From Gracilimonas sp040877545 (GTDB lineage: Bacteria; Bacteroidota; Rhodothermia; Balneolales; Balneolaceae), in contig JBBDNN010000034.1 of assembly GCA_040877545.1 (NCBI GenBank), positions 53,523 through 117,522 of the forward strand: 64,000 nucleotides of DNA. The letters run 5' to 3'. Within the stretch, counting starts at the first letter, position 1. The number at the start of each line of letters is the position of its first letter. Below, one piece after another: positions 1 through 8,265 of this stretch. The notes under the pieces are model-generated. The model saw nothing but the letters and a program-made list of their open reading frames with translations. It searched no databases and was not told the origin of the DNA. The translations under genes were made by a program, and so were the position numbers.

Positions 1-897
1 ATTACCGGCGGCTCGCGAGGACTTGGGTTAATTCTAGCCCGTCAACTTGCCGATGAGGGGGCAAAAGTTGTAATCTGCGGGCGTTCAGAAGAATCTCTCG
101 TTCAGGCGTCCGAAGAATTTGAATTTTTGGGCACTGATTTCCTGGCCATTCCCTGCGACATCACAGATAAGCAGCAAGTAAAAGATATGATCCGGCAAAT
201 AAAAAATAAGCTGGGGAATGTCGACATCTTAATTAACAATGCCGGAATTGTTGATGTTGGCCCAAGAGAATCGATGAATGAGGAAGATTACGAGAAGGCT
301 ATGAATGTTCATTTCTGGGGGCCTTTTTACCTGATGAATGAAGTAATTCCGGGTATGAAAAGAAAAAAATCAGGCCGAATTGTAAATATAGTTTCCATTG
401 GGGGAAAAATCAGCTTTCCTCATTTATTGCCCTATAATACCAGTAAATATGCTCTTTCTGGTTTTTCTGAAGGAATGACAGCAGAGTTGAAAAAACATAA
501 AATTAAAGTTACTACCGTATACCCCGGATTAATGAGAACCGGAAGTCCGCGAAATATAGATGTAAAAGGCCAGCATCAAAAAGAATATGCATGGTTCAAA
601 ATAGCAGATTCTCTGCCTCTACTTTCCATAAATGCAGACCGGGCGGCAGAACAGATTATTGATGCTATGAAAAAGGGCAGCAAAACCCTCATACTAACTA
701 TACCCGCAAAACTTGCAGTAGCTGCTCATGGTATCGCACCAGGATTTACCATCTCTTTTTTCGACATAATTAATTTCCTTTTCCCTGATTCTGAAAATGA
801 GAAATCAAAAAAGGGATATGAAAGTGAGTCCATCATATCAAGTTCATTCCTGACCAAAAAGACACAAGAAGCCGCAGAACAGAATTTGGAAAAATAA
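1..897 (+). CDS. SDR family NAD(P)-dependent oxidoreductase (5' truncated)
   Basis: The reading frame is open from base 1, so the gene starts upstream of the window. The first visible residues are ITGGSRGLG, the glycine-rich Rossmann nucleotide-binding motif (TGxxxGxG), which in this family sits about 10-15 residues from the N-terminus, so little is missing. Downstream are NNAG, the catalytic Ser in the VSIGGK stretch and YNTSKYA, carrying the YxxxK pair. These are the classical short-chain dehydrogenase marks. The C-terminal part (about residues 210-298) is longer than a minimal SDR and has a hydrophobic stretch, suggesting membrane association. The substrate cannot be told from sequence. 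No partner gene is visible; the next gene is convergent. Confidence 0.92.
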   Translation: MTGGSRGLGLILARQLADEGAKVVICGRSEESLVQASEEFEFLGTDFLAIPCDITDKQQVKDMIRQIKNKLGNVDILINNAGIVDVGPRESMNEEDYEKAMNVHFWGPFYLMNEVIPGMKRKKSGRIVNIVSIGGKISFPHLLPYNTSKYALSGFSEGMTAELKKHKIKVTTVYPGLMRTGSPRNIDVKGQHQKEYAWFKIADSLPLLSINADRAAEQIIDAMKKGSKTLILTIPAKLAVAAHGIAPGFTISFFDIINFLFPDSENEKSKKGYESESIISSSFLTKKTQEAAEQNLEK

Positions 898-999
898 GTA
901 AGTAAAAAGAGATTGAGCAGAAAATAATACTTGACGCTTGCACTCATTTTAATGTCTCGAAGTTACGTAAGGCATCACTCGTGAAAGTGGATACTCTCC

Positions 1000-1605
1000 T
1001 TAAGCTCTCATCTTCGGGAGCGAGAGATTATATTTAATGGAAAGTGTCCGGATGGTTATAATCACTGAAGTGGTAATAACGTAATTGATGTTTTGATCTA
1101 TTCCCAACATCAAGCCGCAGTAAAAAATGATAGCACCAGCTAAACAAGCCGTGGCATAAATCTCTTTTCGAAAGATGAGCGGAACCTCCCGGCATAAAAT
1201 ATCCCGGATAATTCCCCCAACTACCGCGGTAATCATTCCCATAATTGCTGCCATAAAAGGATTCAAACCCAGCGACAAAGCTTTCTCCATTCCACTGATC
1301 GTAAAAAGAGCGATTCCCATCGTGTCAAAAATAAAAAGAGGTTTTTTTAGCGTAGAGAACTTGCTTCTGATGAGCCATGTGAATGGAACAGCCGCTAAAA
1401 TGACCATAGGATATGTAAGGTCAGAAATCCATGCTATGGGATGGCTTCCCAGTAAAATGTCTCGAGTAGTTCCCCCGCCAATGGCTGTCGCAAAACCCAC
1501 AACAGTGGCGCCAAATATATCCATATTAATTTTGGCAGCAGCACGAATCCCGCTTATTGCAAATACAAAAGTTCCCAGTAAATCGAGGAGTGTTAGAATA
1601 TCCAC
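1000..1605 (-). CDS. TRIC/YicG-family (UPF0126) membrane protein, putative cation channel
   Basis: A 201-residue, almost entirely hydrophobic protein with two copies of the UPF0126 glycine-rich signature: GGGTTRDILLG in the first half and GGIIRDILCREVP in the second. The internal duplication, each half about three membrane helices, is the hallmark of prokaryotic TRIC-type trimeric cation channels and of E. coli YicG. It sits in the inner membrane. The start is GTG at 1605. Length is normal for the family. The ion carried is not determinable here; potassium selectivity is reported for some prokaryotic TRICs. Confidence 0.9.
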   Translation of the reverse strand: MDILTLLDLLGTFVFAISGIRAAAKINMDIFGATVVGFATAIGGGTTRDILLGSHPIAWISDLTYPMVILAAVPFTWLIRSKFSTLKKPLFIFDTMGIALFTISGMEKALSLGLNPFMAAIMGMITAVVGGIIRDILCREVPLIFRKEIYATACLAGAIIFYCGLMLGIDQNINYVITTSVIITIRTLSIKYNLSLPKMRA

Positions 1606-1738
1606 TTAGTATTTTTTTAAGGCTGAAATGATTTGATCATTTTAAAACTGGAAAAATAAAGGTTGCAATGCAGCCACTCCTACAAATAATCTGTGGATTG
1701 TGATTTCATAGCTTCCTTTGGCCGAATAGGTTATAATT

Positions 1739-3505
1739 CTACGGATCAGCGATGCGTTTTGTAAAAAATTCCATGACCTCATCCGCACTTTTGGTATTCA
1801 GCACCCGCTCTTTTTCGTACTTGCCTTTTCGGGCAATTTGCACGCCGTAGGGAATATAATCTATGTCCGATATACTATGTGCATCAGGATTAATGGAAGT
1901 CATCATTCCCTTTTCTTTTGCTTTATTTCCATAGCGCCAGTCGAGATCGAGGCGGCGGGGATTGGCATTTATTTCTATGGCTGTATTATGTTCTGCGGCA
2001 AGAACTACCAGCTCGTTCAAGTCTAAATCACTTCCGTCTCGCTTAAGCAATAATCGACCGGTGGGGTGGCCTAAAATCCTGGTGTATGGATTTTTGATTG
2101 CATTCCGCATACGCTGCATCATTTTTTCGCGTGGCATTTCCAGCGATTGATGAACACTGGCAATCACAAAATCGAATTTTTCCAGGATATCATCCTCATA
2201 ATCCAAACTTCCATCTGCTAAAATATCCGATTCAATTCCTTTAAAAACGATAAAATTTTTTCCTTCTGCTTTTAATTCCTCATTAAGTTTATCTATTTCT
2301 TCCCATTGCCTTTTTACGTCATCGGCTGAAAGTCCGCCGGCATAGGCTGCTGTTTTGGAGTGATCGGAAATGCCCAAATATTCATACCCGCGCTCCATGC
2401 AGGCTTCGGCCATTTGCCGGATTGAATATTTACCATCGCTCCAGGTACTATGGGAATGAATTACTCCGCGAATATCACTTTCCTGAACCAGGTCTAAACT
2501 TCTCTTATTTTCAAATATCTCAAACTCGCCCTGGTCTTCCCGAAGTTCAGGCGGTACAAAATTCATATCCAGTTTTTCATAAATATCGGCTTCACTTGAA
2601 AACTTAATGGGCTGATCAAAATCCGTTTCACCCTTCTCAGTCAGTTTAAAAAGCCCGTATTCATTCAATCCCATTCCGCGCTGGCGGGCCCGCTGGCGGA
2701 GTACCACGTTATGCGCTTTGCTTCCGGTGAAATAAAGCAGGGCTGCCGGAAATTCATTGGGCGAAACAATACGCAGATCAACCTGCCGGCCATCGGTGGT
2801 GCGAACGGAGCTTTTGGTATCGCCTTTGCCGAGCACCTCGGTTACCCGCTCATGATTGGTAAAAACCTCAAAAAGAGGAGAGATGTATTGTTCTTCAGCA
2901 GCAATCAGGATGTCAATATCTCCGATAGTTTCCAGTTTTCGGCGAAAGGAACCGGCTACTTCAATTTGCTCCACTCCTTCAGCATCTTGCAGGCTGTTGG
3001 AAATTGCTTCAGCAATATCGGTAGCTTCATCGATTCGGCAACGCTCTTCATGCTGCTCCATCCATTCAATAGAATTCTGAATTTTTATGGACAGTTTTTC
3101 TCCCATTCTTGGTAATTCGGCCACCGAGCCATCTCTCAGTTTTTCTTTCAGTTCTGCGATTGTACTGATGCCCAGTTCTTTGTGAATTTTATACGCACTT
3201 TTTGGCCCAAGGCCGGAAATGTTCAGCCATTTTATTAAATCCGCCGGCACTTTTTCCTTGAAAGCTTCCAGCACAGGCATTTTACCGGTTTCAGCCAACT
3301 CATAAATATCCAGCGCTATGGATTTTCCCACCCCTTTAATTTCTGTAAGAGTTTTATTTTTGATGTGATCGTTGATATCCGATCCCAGCCCATCTATAGT
3401 TTCTGCGGCTTTGTCAAAGGCTATTACCTTGAAACGATTTTCCCCGGCAAGCTGCATCAGTTGTGAGACTTCGCGAAGTTTTGCGGCTATATATTGGTTG
3501 GTCAT
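1739..3505 (-). CDS. polX: DNA polymerase/3'-5' exonuclease PolX
   Basis: A 588-residue family X polymerase with a fused PHP domain. The N-terminal third holds helix-hairpin-helix repeats (KGVGKSIA and LGPKSAYK stretches) followed by the nucleotidyltransferase palm with GSFRR and the metal-binding DIDIL. The C-terminal 250 residues are the PHP phosphoesterase, with HSHSTWSDG, the GISDHS stretch and a final NPDAHS. Bacterial PolX enzymes fill short gaps in base excision repair, with the PHP domain acting as 3'-5' exonuclease or AP endonuclease. Length matches Bacillus and Deinococcus homologues. It diverges from the lipoprotein gene at 3629 and appears monocistronic. Confidence 0.95.
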   Translation of the reverse strand: MTNQYIAAKLREVSQLMQLAGENRFKVIAFDKAAETIDGLGSDINDHIKNKTLTEIKGVGKSIALDIYELAETGKMPVLEAFKEKVPADLIKWLNISGLGPKSAYKIHKELGISTIAELKEKLRDGSVAELPRMGEKLSIKIQNSIEWMEQHEERCRIDEATDIAEAISNSLQDAEGVEQIEVAGSFRRKLETIGDIDILIAAEEQYISPLFEVFTNHERVTEVLGKGDTKSSVRTTDGRQVDLRIVSPNEFPAALLYFTGSKAHNVVLRQRARQRGMGLNEYGLFKLTEKGETDFDQPIKFSSEADIYEKLDMNFVPPELREDQGEFEIFENKRSLDLVQESDIRGVIHSHSTWSDGKYSIRQMAEACMERGYEYLGISDHSKTAAYAGGLSADDVKRQWEEIDKLNEELKAEGKNFIVFKGIESDILADGSLDYEDDILEKFDFVIASVHQSLEMPREKMMQRMRNAIKNPYTRILGHPTGRLLLKRDGSDLDLNELVVLAAEHNTAIEINANPRRLDLDWRYGNKAKEKGMMTSINPDAHSISDIDYIPYGVQIARKGKYEKERVLNTKSADEVMEFFTKRIADP

Positions 3506-3628
3506 AGAGTTTATTTAGCTGTTGAATTTTTCTTCTCTCACCACAAACATTTTAAAGTAAAAAATCTACTTGTTCAATCATTATCGATTGGCTACCATTC
3601 TGCTGACCAAAAATATAAACATAAAGCC

Positions 3629-4147
3629 ATGCGAGTTTCAGTCTTTTTATTAGCACTTGGATTGTTCATTTCAGCCTGTCAACCTGAGGTTGAGGTAAAA
3701 ATAGATAAGGAAGTTTCAGAAGAAGAGGTAAATCAGGTGTTGGATGATTGGCATAACGCTGCTGCGAAGGGAGATTTTGAGCGGTATTTCAACCACTTTG
3801 AAAGCGACTCTTCAATTTTTATGGGAACTGATGCCACTGAACGCTGGACCGTTGCAGAATTCCGCCCGTGGAGCCAACCTTATTTTGAAGATGACGGCGT
3901 AGCTTGGGAATTCACCCCCACATTCCGAAAAATATATTTCTCAGAAAATGGACTGGTTTCCTGGTTTGATGAAGAGTTGGATACTCCTAATTTAGGGCCG
4001 GGCCGGGGTTCGGGAGTATTAGTAAGAAATGAAGATGAGGAATGGAAAATTACCCACTATAATCTTTCAATTCCAATTCCCAATTCTATAGTGGACGACG
4101 TGGTTCAACAAATTGAAAATGAATTAAACACGACACCAGAAGAATGA
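3629..4147 (+). CDS. SnoaL/NTF2-like lipoprotein (DUF4440-like)
   Basis: The longest open frame begins at 3494, but it overlaps the divergent polX start and its first 45 codons look non-coding. ATG at 3629 gives a clean lipoprotein signal, MRVSVFLLALGLFISACQ, with lipobox LFISAC. The mature 150 residues fit a small NTF2/SnoaL-like fold: a helical opening (VNQVLDDWHNAAAKGDFERYF), a WTV.EF segment, and final strands ending in DEEWKITHYNLSIPIPN. Such proteins are usually described as DUF4440. The function is unknown and it would sit on a membrane in the periplasm. Its stop overlaps the start of the M14 peptidase gene by 4 bases, so the two are probably co-translated. Confidence 0.75.
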   Translation: MRVSVFLLALGLFISACQPEVEVKIDKEVSEEEVNQVLDDWHNAAAKGDFERYFNHFESDSSIFMGTDATERWTVAEFRPWSQPYFEDDGVAWEFTPTFRKIYFSENGLVSWFDEELDTPNLGPGRGSGVLVRNEDEEWKITHYNLSIPIPNSIVDDVVQQIENELNTTPEE

Positions 4148-6642
4148 GAAAAATTTTATCCGTTGTAGCCGCTTTTTGTTTTATTTCTGGCGCAGCCCTG
4201 GCGCAAATACAATCACCGGTCGAATTTTTAGGGTATGAATCGGGTGAACAATGGACACCTCATTATAAAGTGCTGAATTATTTCCAGCATGTGGCGCAAG
4301 AATCTCCAATGGTTAGCATTACAGAATATGGAAAATCGTATGAAGGCAGAGAATTAGTCTATACAGTGGTTACTTCGGAAGAAAACCACCAAAACCTGGA
4401 GGAAATCAGAACAAATAACCTCAAGCTTACCGGACTTGAAAGTGGCTCTCCTTCGGAAAATAAAAAAGCTATTGTTTGGCTGAGTTATAATGTTCATGGC
4501 AATGAAACCTCATCGAGTGAAGCGGCTTTAAAAACTATTTATTCACTGGTCACGGAAAAATCAGACTGGCTCGAAAACGTAGTTGTGGTGATGGATCCCA
4601 TGCTAAATCCGGATGGACGTGATCGCTACGTGAATTGGTACAGAACGGTGGTTGGTGAAAAGTTTGACCCCAGCCACAATGCAAGAGAACATAACGAGCC
4701 ATGGCCGGGCGGAAGAACCAATCACTATTATTTTGATTTAAATCGGGACTGGGCCTGGCAAACTCAAATCGAAACCAAACAGCGAGTAGAAATCTACAAT
4801 CAATGGATGCCTCAGGTTCATGTAGATTTTCACGAACAAAGCTATCGCTCTCCCTACTATTTTGCTCCGGCAGCCGAGCCGCTGCACAGAGCGATTACGG
4901 ACTGGCAGCGTGAATTCCAGGTTACCATTGGTAAAAATCACGCCAAATATTTTGATAAAGAAAACTGGCTCTATTTTACCGGCGAACGTTTTGACCTTTT
5001 TTACCCAAGCTACGGAGACACCTGGCCCATTTTTAACGGGGCCATTGGCATGACTTATGAACAAGCCGGCGGTGGATTTGCTGGCCTGGGAATTCTAACA
5101 CCCGAAGGTGATACGTTATCATTAAAAGACCGGCTTACCCACCACTATATAACCGGACTTTCTACTGTGGAAATAACGGCTCAAAATCATGAACGTGTGG
5201 TGGACGAGTTTGCAAATTATTTCAGAACCTCCCGCGAAAATCCCGGTGGGAAATTTGAAACATTCGTGGTAAAAAAGAGCAGTAATCCGGATAAGGTTTC
5301 GATGTTGCTGCGTTACCTGTTGGATCAGGATATTGAATTTGGTGCGGCACGAAGTTCGGGAAATGCCAATGGCTATAATTTCACAACAGGAGAAAGCGGA
5401 AGGGTTTCCATCGAACAGGGAGATTACATAATCAGTACTGCTCAACCCAAAGGAGTTTTAGTGCGCACTTTATTTGAGCCTTCCCCGGAATTGGTAGATT
5501 CCCTCACTTATGATATTACCGCCTGGGAATCGCATTATGCTTATGGTTTGGAAGGTTATGCCGTAACCGGAAACATTGATACTGAATTTATTCAATCCGA
5601 CTCGGAGCCTTTTTTAACTCCACGAATTTCGAAACCCTACGCATATCTGGCAAAGTGGAATTCACTGGATGATCTGAAATATTTATCCGAACTATTGAAC
5701 CGGGATGTGAATGTTAGATATGCCGAAGAAGAATTCAGTATGAATGGAGATGAATACGAGCCCGGCACTTTGATTATCACCAGGAATTCTAACGAGAAAC
5801 TGGGAAACCAGTTTGATGAAATTGTGAAAGATGTTGCTGCTGAGTTTAACCGTATCATCACTCCTGTAGCTACGGGTTTTGTGGATACGGGAAAAGATTT
5901 TGGTTCGTCTTCAGTTCGTTTTATTGAAAAACCCAGTGTAGCAATGCTGTCGGGAAGTGGGACAAGATCTAACGAGGTGGGATATATCTGGCATTACTTT
6001 GATCAGCAAATTAATTATCCCCTTTCACTCATTAATATTGAGGATGCGGGTTCTGCAGACTGGCAAAATTATCAGGTGTTAATTATGCCTTCCGGAAGTT
6101 ATGGGTCATTAAATGAAGGATTTAGCAAGATCCAGGAGTGGGTGCGAAATGGAGGAACTTTAATAGCCGTGGGTGGAGCTAATAATTATTTGACCGGCAA
6201 AACTGAGTTTTCTCTTCAGCGAAGGGTGAATGAAGATTCCGTTGATGATGATCCGGAATCAAAGTTAAAAAAATACAGCGAAGCATCCCGCGAACGGGTT
6301 CAAAGTGCAAATGCAGGTTCTGTTTATTCCATTAGTATGGATGAAACTCATCCCCTGGCATTTGGGTATGGCGAACAATATATGTCGCTGAAATTAGGAA
6401 CTTCTGCTTTTGAATATCTCGATAACGGCTGGAATGTGGGAGCTGCTAAAGCTGATGCCCATCGCAGTGGATTTGTCGGCAATAAAGCGAAAAGACAACT
6501 CGAAAATACTCTCACATTTGGTGTACAAGATATGGGCCGCGGTAAAGTAGTGTATATGATCGATAATCCGCTCTTCAGGGGATTCTGGCACAATGGAAAA
6601 TTGTTGTTTGGCAATGCGGTATTTTTTGTAGGGAATTCGTAA
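4144..6642 (+). CDS. Secreted M14-family zinc carboxypeptidase
   Basis: An 832-residue exported protein with a signal peptide (cleavage near ALAQIQ). The peptidase domain covers about residues 40-370: zinc ligands are in the NVHGNETSS stretch (HxxE) and the downstream HVDFHEQ. A DPMLNPDGRDR segment matches the NPDG region of M14 enzymes. The long C-terminal half has a class I glutamine amidotransferase-like look (VLIMPSGSYGSL, then WVRNGGTLIAVGGANN), as in many Bacteroidota M14 proteins. It probably degrades peptides in the periplasm or outside the cell. It is coupled to the upstream lipoprotein gene by an ATGA overlap. Confidence 0.9.
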   Translation: MRKILSVVAAFCFISGAALAQIQSPVEFLGYESGEQWTPHYKVLNYFQHVAQESPMVSITEYGKSYEGRELVYTVVTSEENHQNLEEIRTNNLKLTGLESGSPSENKKAIVWLSYNVHGNETSSSEAALKTIYSLVTEKSDWLENVVVVMDPMLNPDGRDRYVNWYRTVVGEKFDPSHNAREHNEPWPGGRTNHYYFDLNRDWAWQTQIETKQRVEIYNQWMPQVHVDFHEQSYRSPYYFAPAAEPLHRAITDWQREFQVTIGKNHAKYFDKENWLYFTGERFDLFYPSYGDTWPIFNGAIGMTYEQAGGGFAGLGILTPEGDTLSLKDRLTHHYITGLSTVEITAQNHERVVDEFANYFRTSRENPGGKFETFVVKKSSNPDKVSMLLRYLLDQDIEFGAARSSGNANGYNFTTGESGRVSIEQGDYIISTAQPKGVLVRTLFEPSPELVDSLTYDITAWESHYAYGLEGYAVTGNIDTEFIQSDSEPFLTPRISKPYAYLAKWNSLDDLKYLSELLNRDVNVRYAEEEFSMNGDEYEPGTLIITRNSNEKLGNQFDEIVKDVAAEFNRIITPVATGFVDTGKDFGSSSVRFIEKPSVAMLSGSGTRSNEVGYIWHYFDQQINYPLSLINIEDAGSADWQNYQVLIMPSGSYGSLNEGFSKIQEWVRNGGTLIAVGGANNYLTGKTEFSLQRRVNEDSVDDDPESKLKKYSEASRERVQSANAGSVYSISMDETHPLAFGYGEQYMSLKLGTSAFEYLDNGWNVGAAKADAHRSGFVGNKAKRQLENTLTFGVQDMGRGKVVYMIDNPLFRGFWHNGKLLFGNAVFFVGNS

Positions 6643-6687
6643 GACGTGATTCATCGTGTCTTTAGGAATTCCAGTCATTTGTTTTTT
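6632..6687 (+). terminator. Hairpin terminator of the M14 peptidase gene
   Basis: A two-part stem overlaps the stop codon: GGAATTC (6632-6638) pairs with GAATTCC (6666-6672), and inside it AAGAC pairs with GTCTT. A T-run follows at 6681-6687, about 8 bases after the stem. The gap to the T-run is longer than ideal, but the position at the gene end supports a rho-independent terminator. Confidence 0.6.
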
Positions 6688-6757
6688 CCGGTTTAGGTGT
6701 TGGGGCTATTATGGTATCTTATTGTCTACCATTACCGATTTCAATAAGAGAAAATAA

Positions 6758-7921
6758 ATGAAGAAGCGAAAAGCCACACAAGCCATCCGGACCCAATTAG
6801 AACGCTCTCCTTTTAATGAACATGCGGTGCCAATGTACATGACTTCAAGTTATGTATTTGATGATGCCGAACACATGCGGGCAATGTTTGCGCGGGAAAT
6901 TGAAGGAAATGTGTATAGCCGATATTCCAATCCAAATGTATCGGAGTTCATAGAAAAAATTTGCCTGATGGAAGGCGCGGAAGATGGCTGGGCGACAGCT
7001 TCAGGAATGGCTGCTATTTTTACCACTTTCGCCGCTTTGCTTGAATCGGGTGATCAGATACTTTCCTCTCGCTCTGTTTTTGGTTCCACTCATAAACTGT
7101 TGACGGAGATTTTTCCCAAGTGGAATATCAATACCAATTATGTATCTATGACGGATTTTTCGGAGTGGGAAAAAGCCATCACCCCGGAAACAAAAATTTT
7201 GTATTTGGAAACGCCCTCAAATCCCGCCCTCGATATTATTGATCTGGAAAAAGTTGGTGAATTGGCGAAAAAACATAATCTCTTATATGTAGTTGATAAT
7301 TGCTTTACCACGCCTGTTATTCAAAATCCGATCGAATATGATGCGGATTTGGTCATTCATTCTGCCACAAAATATATAGATGGTCAGGGACGAAGTTTAG
7401 GTGGAGTGATTGCCGGGAAAAAAGAACTGATTGATAAAATAGAAGCCTTTGCGCGACATTCCGGACCGAGCCTGTCGCCTTTTAACGCATGGCTGCTATC
7501 CAAGAGTATGGAAACCCTGCCATTGCGAATGGAAAAACATTCCCAGAACGCGCTGGAAATCGCGAAACAGCTGCAAGATCATTCCAAAGTAGAATGGGTG
7601 AAATATCCCTTTCTTGAAAATCACCCCGGTTATGAAACTGCCAAAAAACAGATGACCATGGGCGGCGGAATTGTAACGTTTGGAGTTAAAGGCGGATTGG
7701 AAGCCGGCAAAACTTTCCTCGATTCACTGAAGATGTTTTCACTGACTGCAAACCTGGGCGACTCCAGAAGCATTGCCACTCATCCGGCATCCACCACACA
7801 TTCTAAATTGTCGGAAGAAGAGCGGCAGAGTGTGGGAATCAGCCAGGGGTTGATTCGTCTCTCGATTGGGCTGGAAGATGTTGAAGATATCTGGGAAGAT
7901 GTTGAGCAGGCTTTGGGATGA
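6758..7921 (+). CDS. PLP-dependent trans-sulfuration enzyme (O-succinylhomoserine sulfhydrylase/cystathionine gamma-synthase type)
   Basis: A 387-residue Cys/Met metabolism PLP enzyme. Visible marks are YSRYSNPNV near the N-terminus, ATASGMAAIF, the YLETPSNP stretch, VVDNCFTTP and the PLP lysine in HSATKYIDGQG. The C-terminal part has GDSRSIATHPASTTH, typical of the family. The subgroup with YSRYSNPN and a C-terminal SVGISQGLIRLSIGLED is usually annotated as O-succinyl- or O-acetylhomoserine sulfhydrylase (MetZ-like), which makes homocysteine directly from sulfide. Cystathionine gamma-synthase cannot be excluded by eye. It is a single gene, and no SAM riboswitch is recognisable upstream. Confidence 0.88.
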   Translation: MKKRKATQAIRTQLERSPFNEHAVPMYMTSSYVFDDAEHMRAMFAREIEGNVYSRYSNPNVSEFIEKICLMEGAEDGWATASGMAAIFTTFAALLESGDQILSSRSVFGSTHKLLTEIFPKWNINTNYVSMTDFSEWEKAITPETKILYLETPSNPALDIIDLEKVGELAKKHNLLYVVDNCFTTPVIQNPIEYDADLVIHSATKYIDGQGRSLGGVIAGKKELIDKIEAFARHSGPSLSPFNAWLLSKSMETLPLRMEKHSQNALEIAKQLQDHSKVEWVKYPFLENHPGYETAKKQMTMGGGIVTFGVKGGLEAGKTFLDSLKMFSLTANLGDSRSIATHPASTTHSKLSEEERQSVGISQGLIRLSIGLEDVEDIWEDVEQALG

Positions 7922-7978
7922 TATGACCATGCCTTAAGGCCGACGCAAGTTTTTTTAGAAGCGGATAATCTCTTTGTT

Positions 7979-8071
7979 GAACCCTTTCAGGGTTCGGCTT
8001 GTATGAGAGTTTATAACCCGAGGTTTGTAAGCTGCACCTGTGGTTATTCAGGTTTTACCCCTTTAGGGTTT
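7979..8071. repeat. REP-like palindromic repeat, left copy
   Basis: Part of a 344-base gene-free stretch. A perfect 7-bp hairpin, GAACCCT-TTC-AGGGTTC (7979-7995), is followed by a degenerate CCCGAGG...CCTGTGG stem and a third hairpin, ACCC...GGGT, at 8057-8069. The order of three short hairpins mirrors the right copy at 8132-8214 on the other strand. This resembles the palindromic repeats scattered between genes in many Bacteroidota genomes and thought to be mobilised by RAYT transposases. Confidence 0.6.
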
Positions 8072-8131
8072 GCAACCTTCGGGAAAGAATCAAATTCATG
8101 ATTTTATGTGAAAAGTTAGGTCATATCAGCT

Positions 8132-8214
8132 CATCCTGAAAGGATGAAACATACATAACCCCGGATGCAATCCGGGGGAAAAGATGCTCAATCTAACCAA
8201 CCCTGAAGGGGTTG
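8132..8214. repeat. REP-like palindromic repeat, right (inverted) copy
   Basis: Three consecutive perfect or near-perfect hairpins: CATCCT-GAA-AGGATG (8132-8146), CCCCGGAT-GCA-ATCCGGGG (8159-8177) and CAACCC...GGGTTG (8198-8214). Read on the minus strand, the element begins with the CAACCCCTTCAGGGTTG palindrome, like the left copy, so the two copies face each other. No open reading frame lies between them. Confidence 0.65.
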
Positions 8215-8265
8215 AACTAATGGACCGAGCGGTGACTTAAAAGACTTAGATGCTTAGAAAAAACT

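Noticed and set aside
3494..3628. N-terminal extension of the SnoaL-like lipoprotein
   Set aside because: It overlaps the polX start codon region, and the lipoprotein signal starts cleanly at 3629.
6643..6757. SAM riboswitch before the trans-sulfuration gene
   Set aside because: No SAM-I or SAM-II core is recognisable; the hairpin there fits a terminator of the preceding gene.
7922..8265. CRISPR array
   Set aside because: The repeats are short palindromes of differing sequence with no regular spacers and no cas genes nearby.
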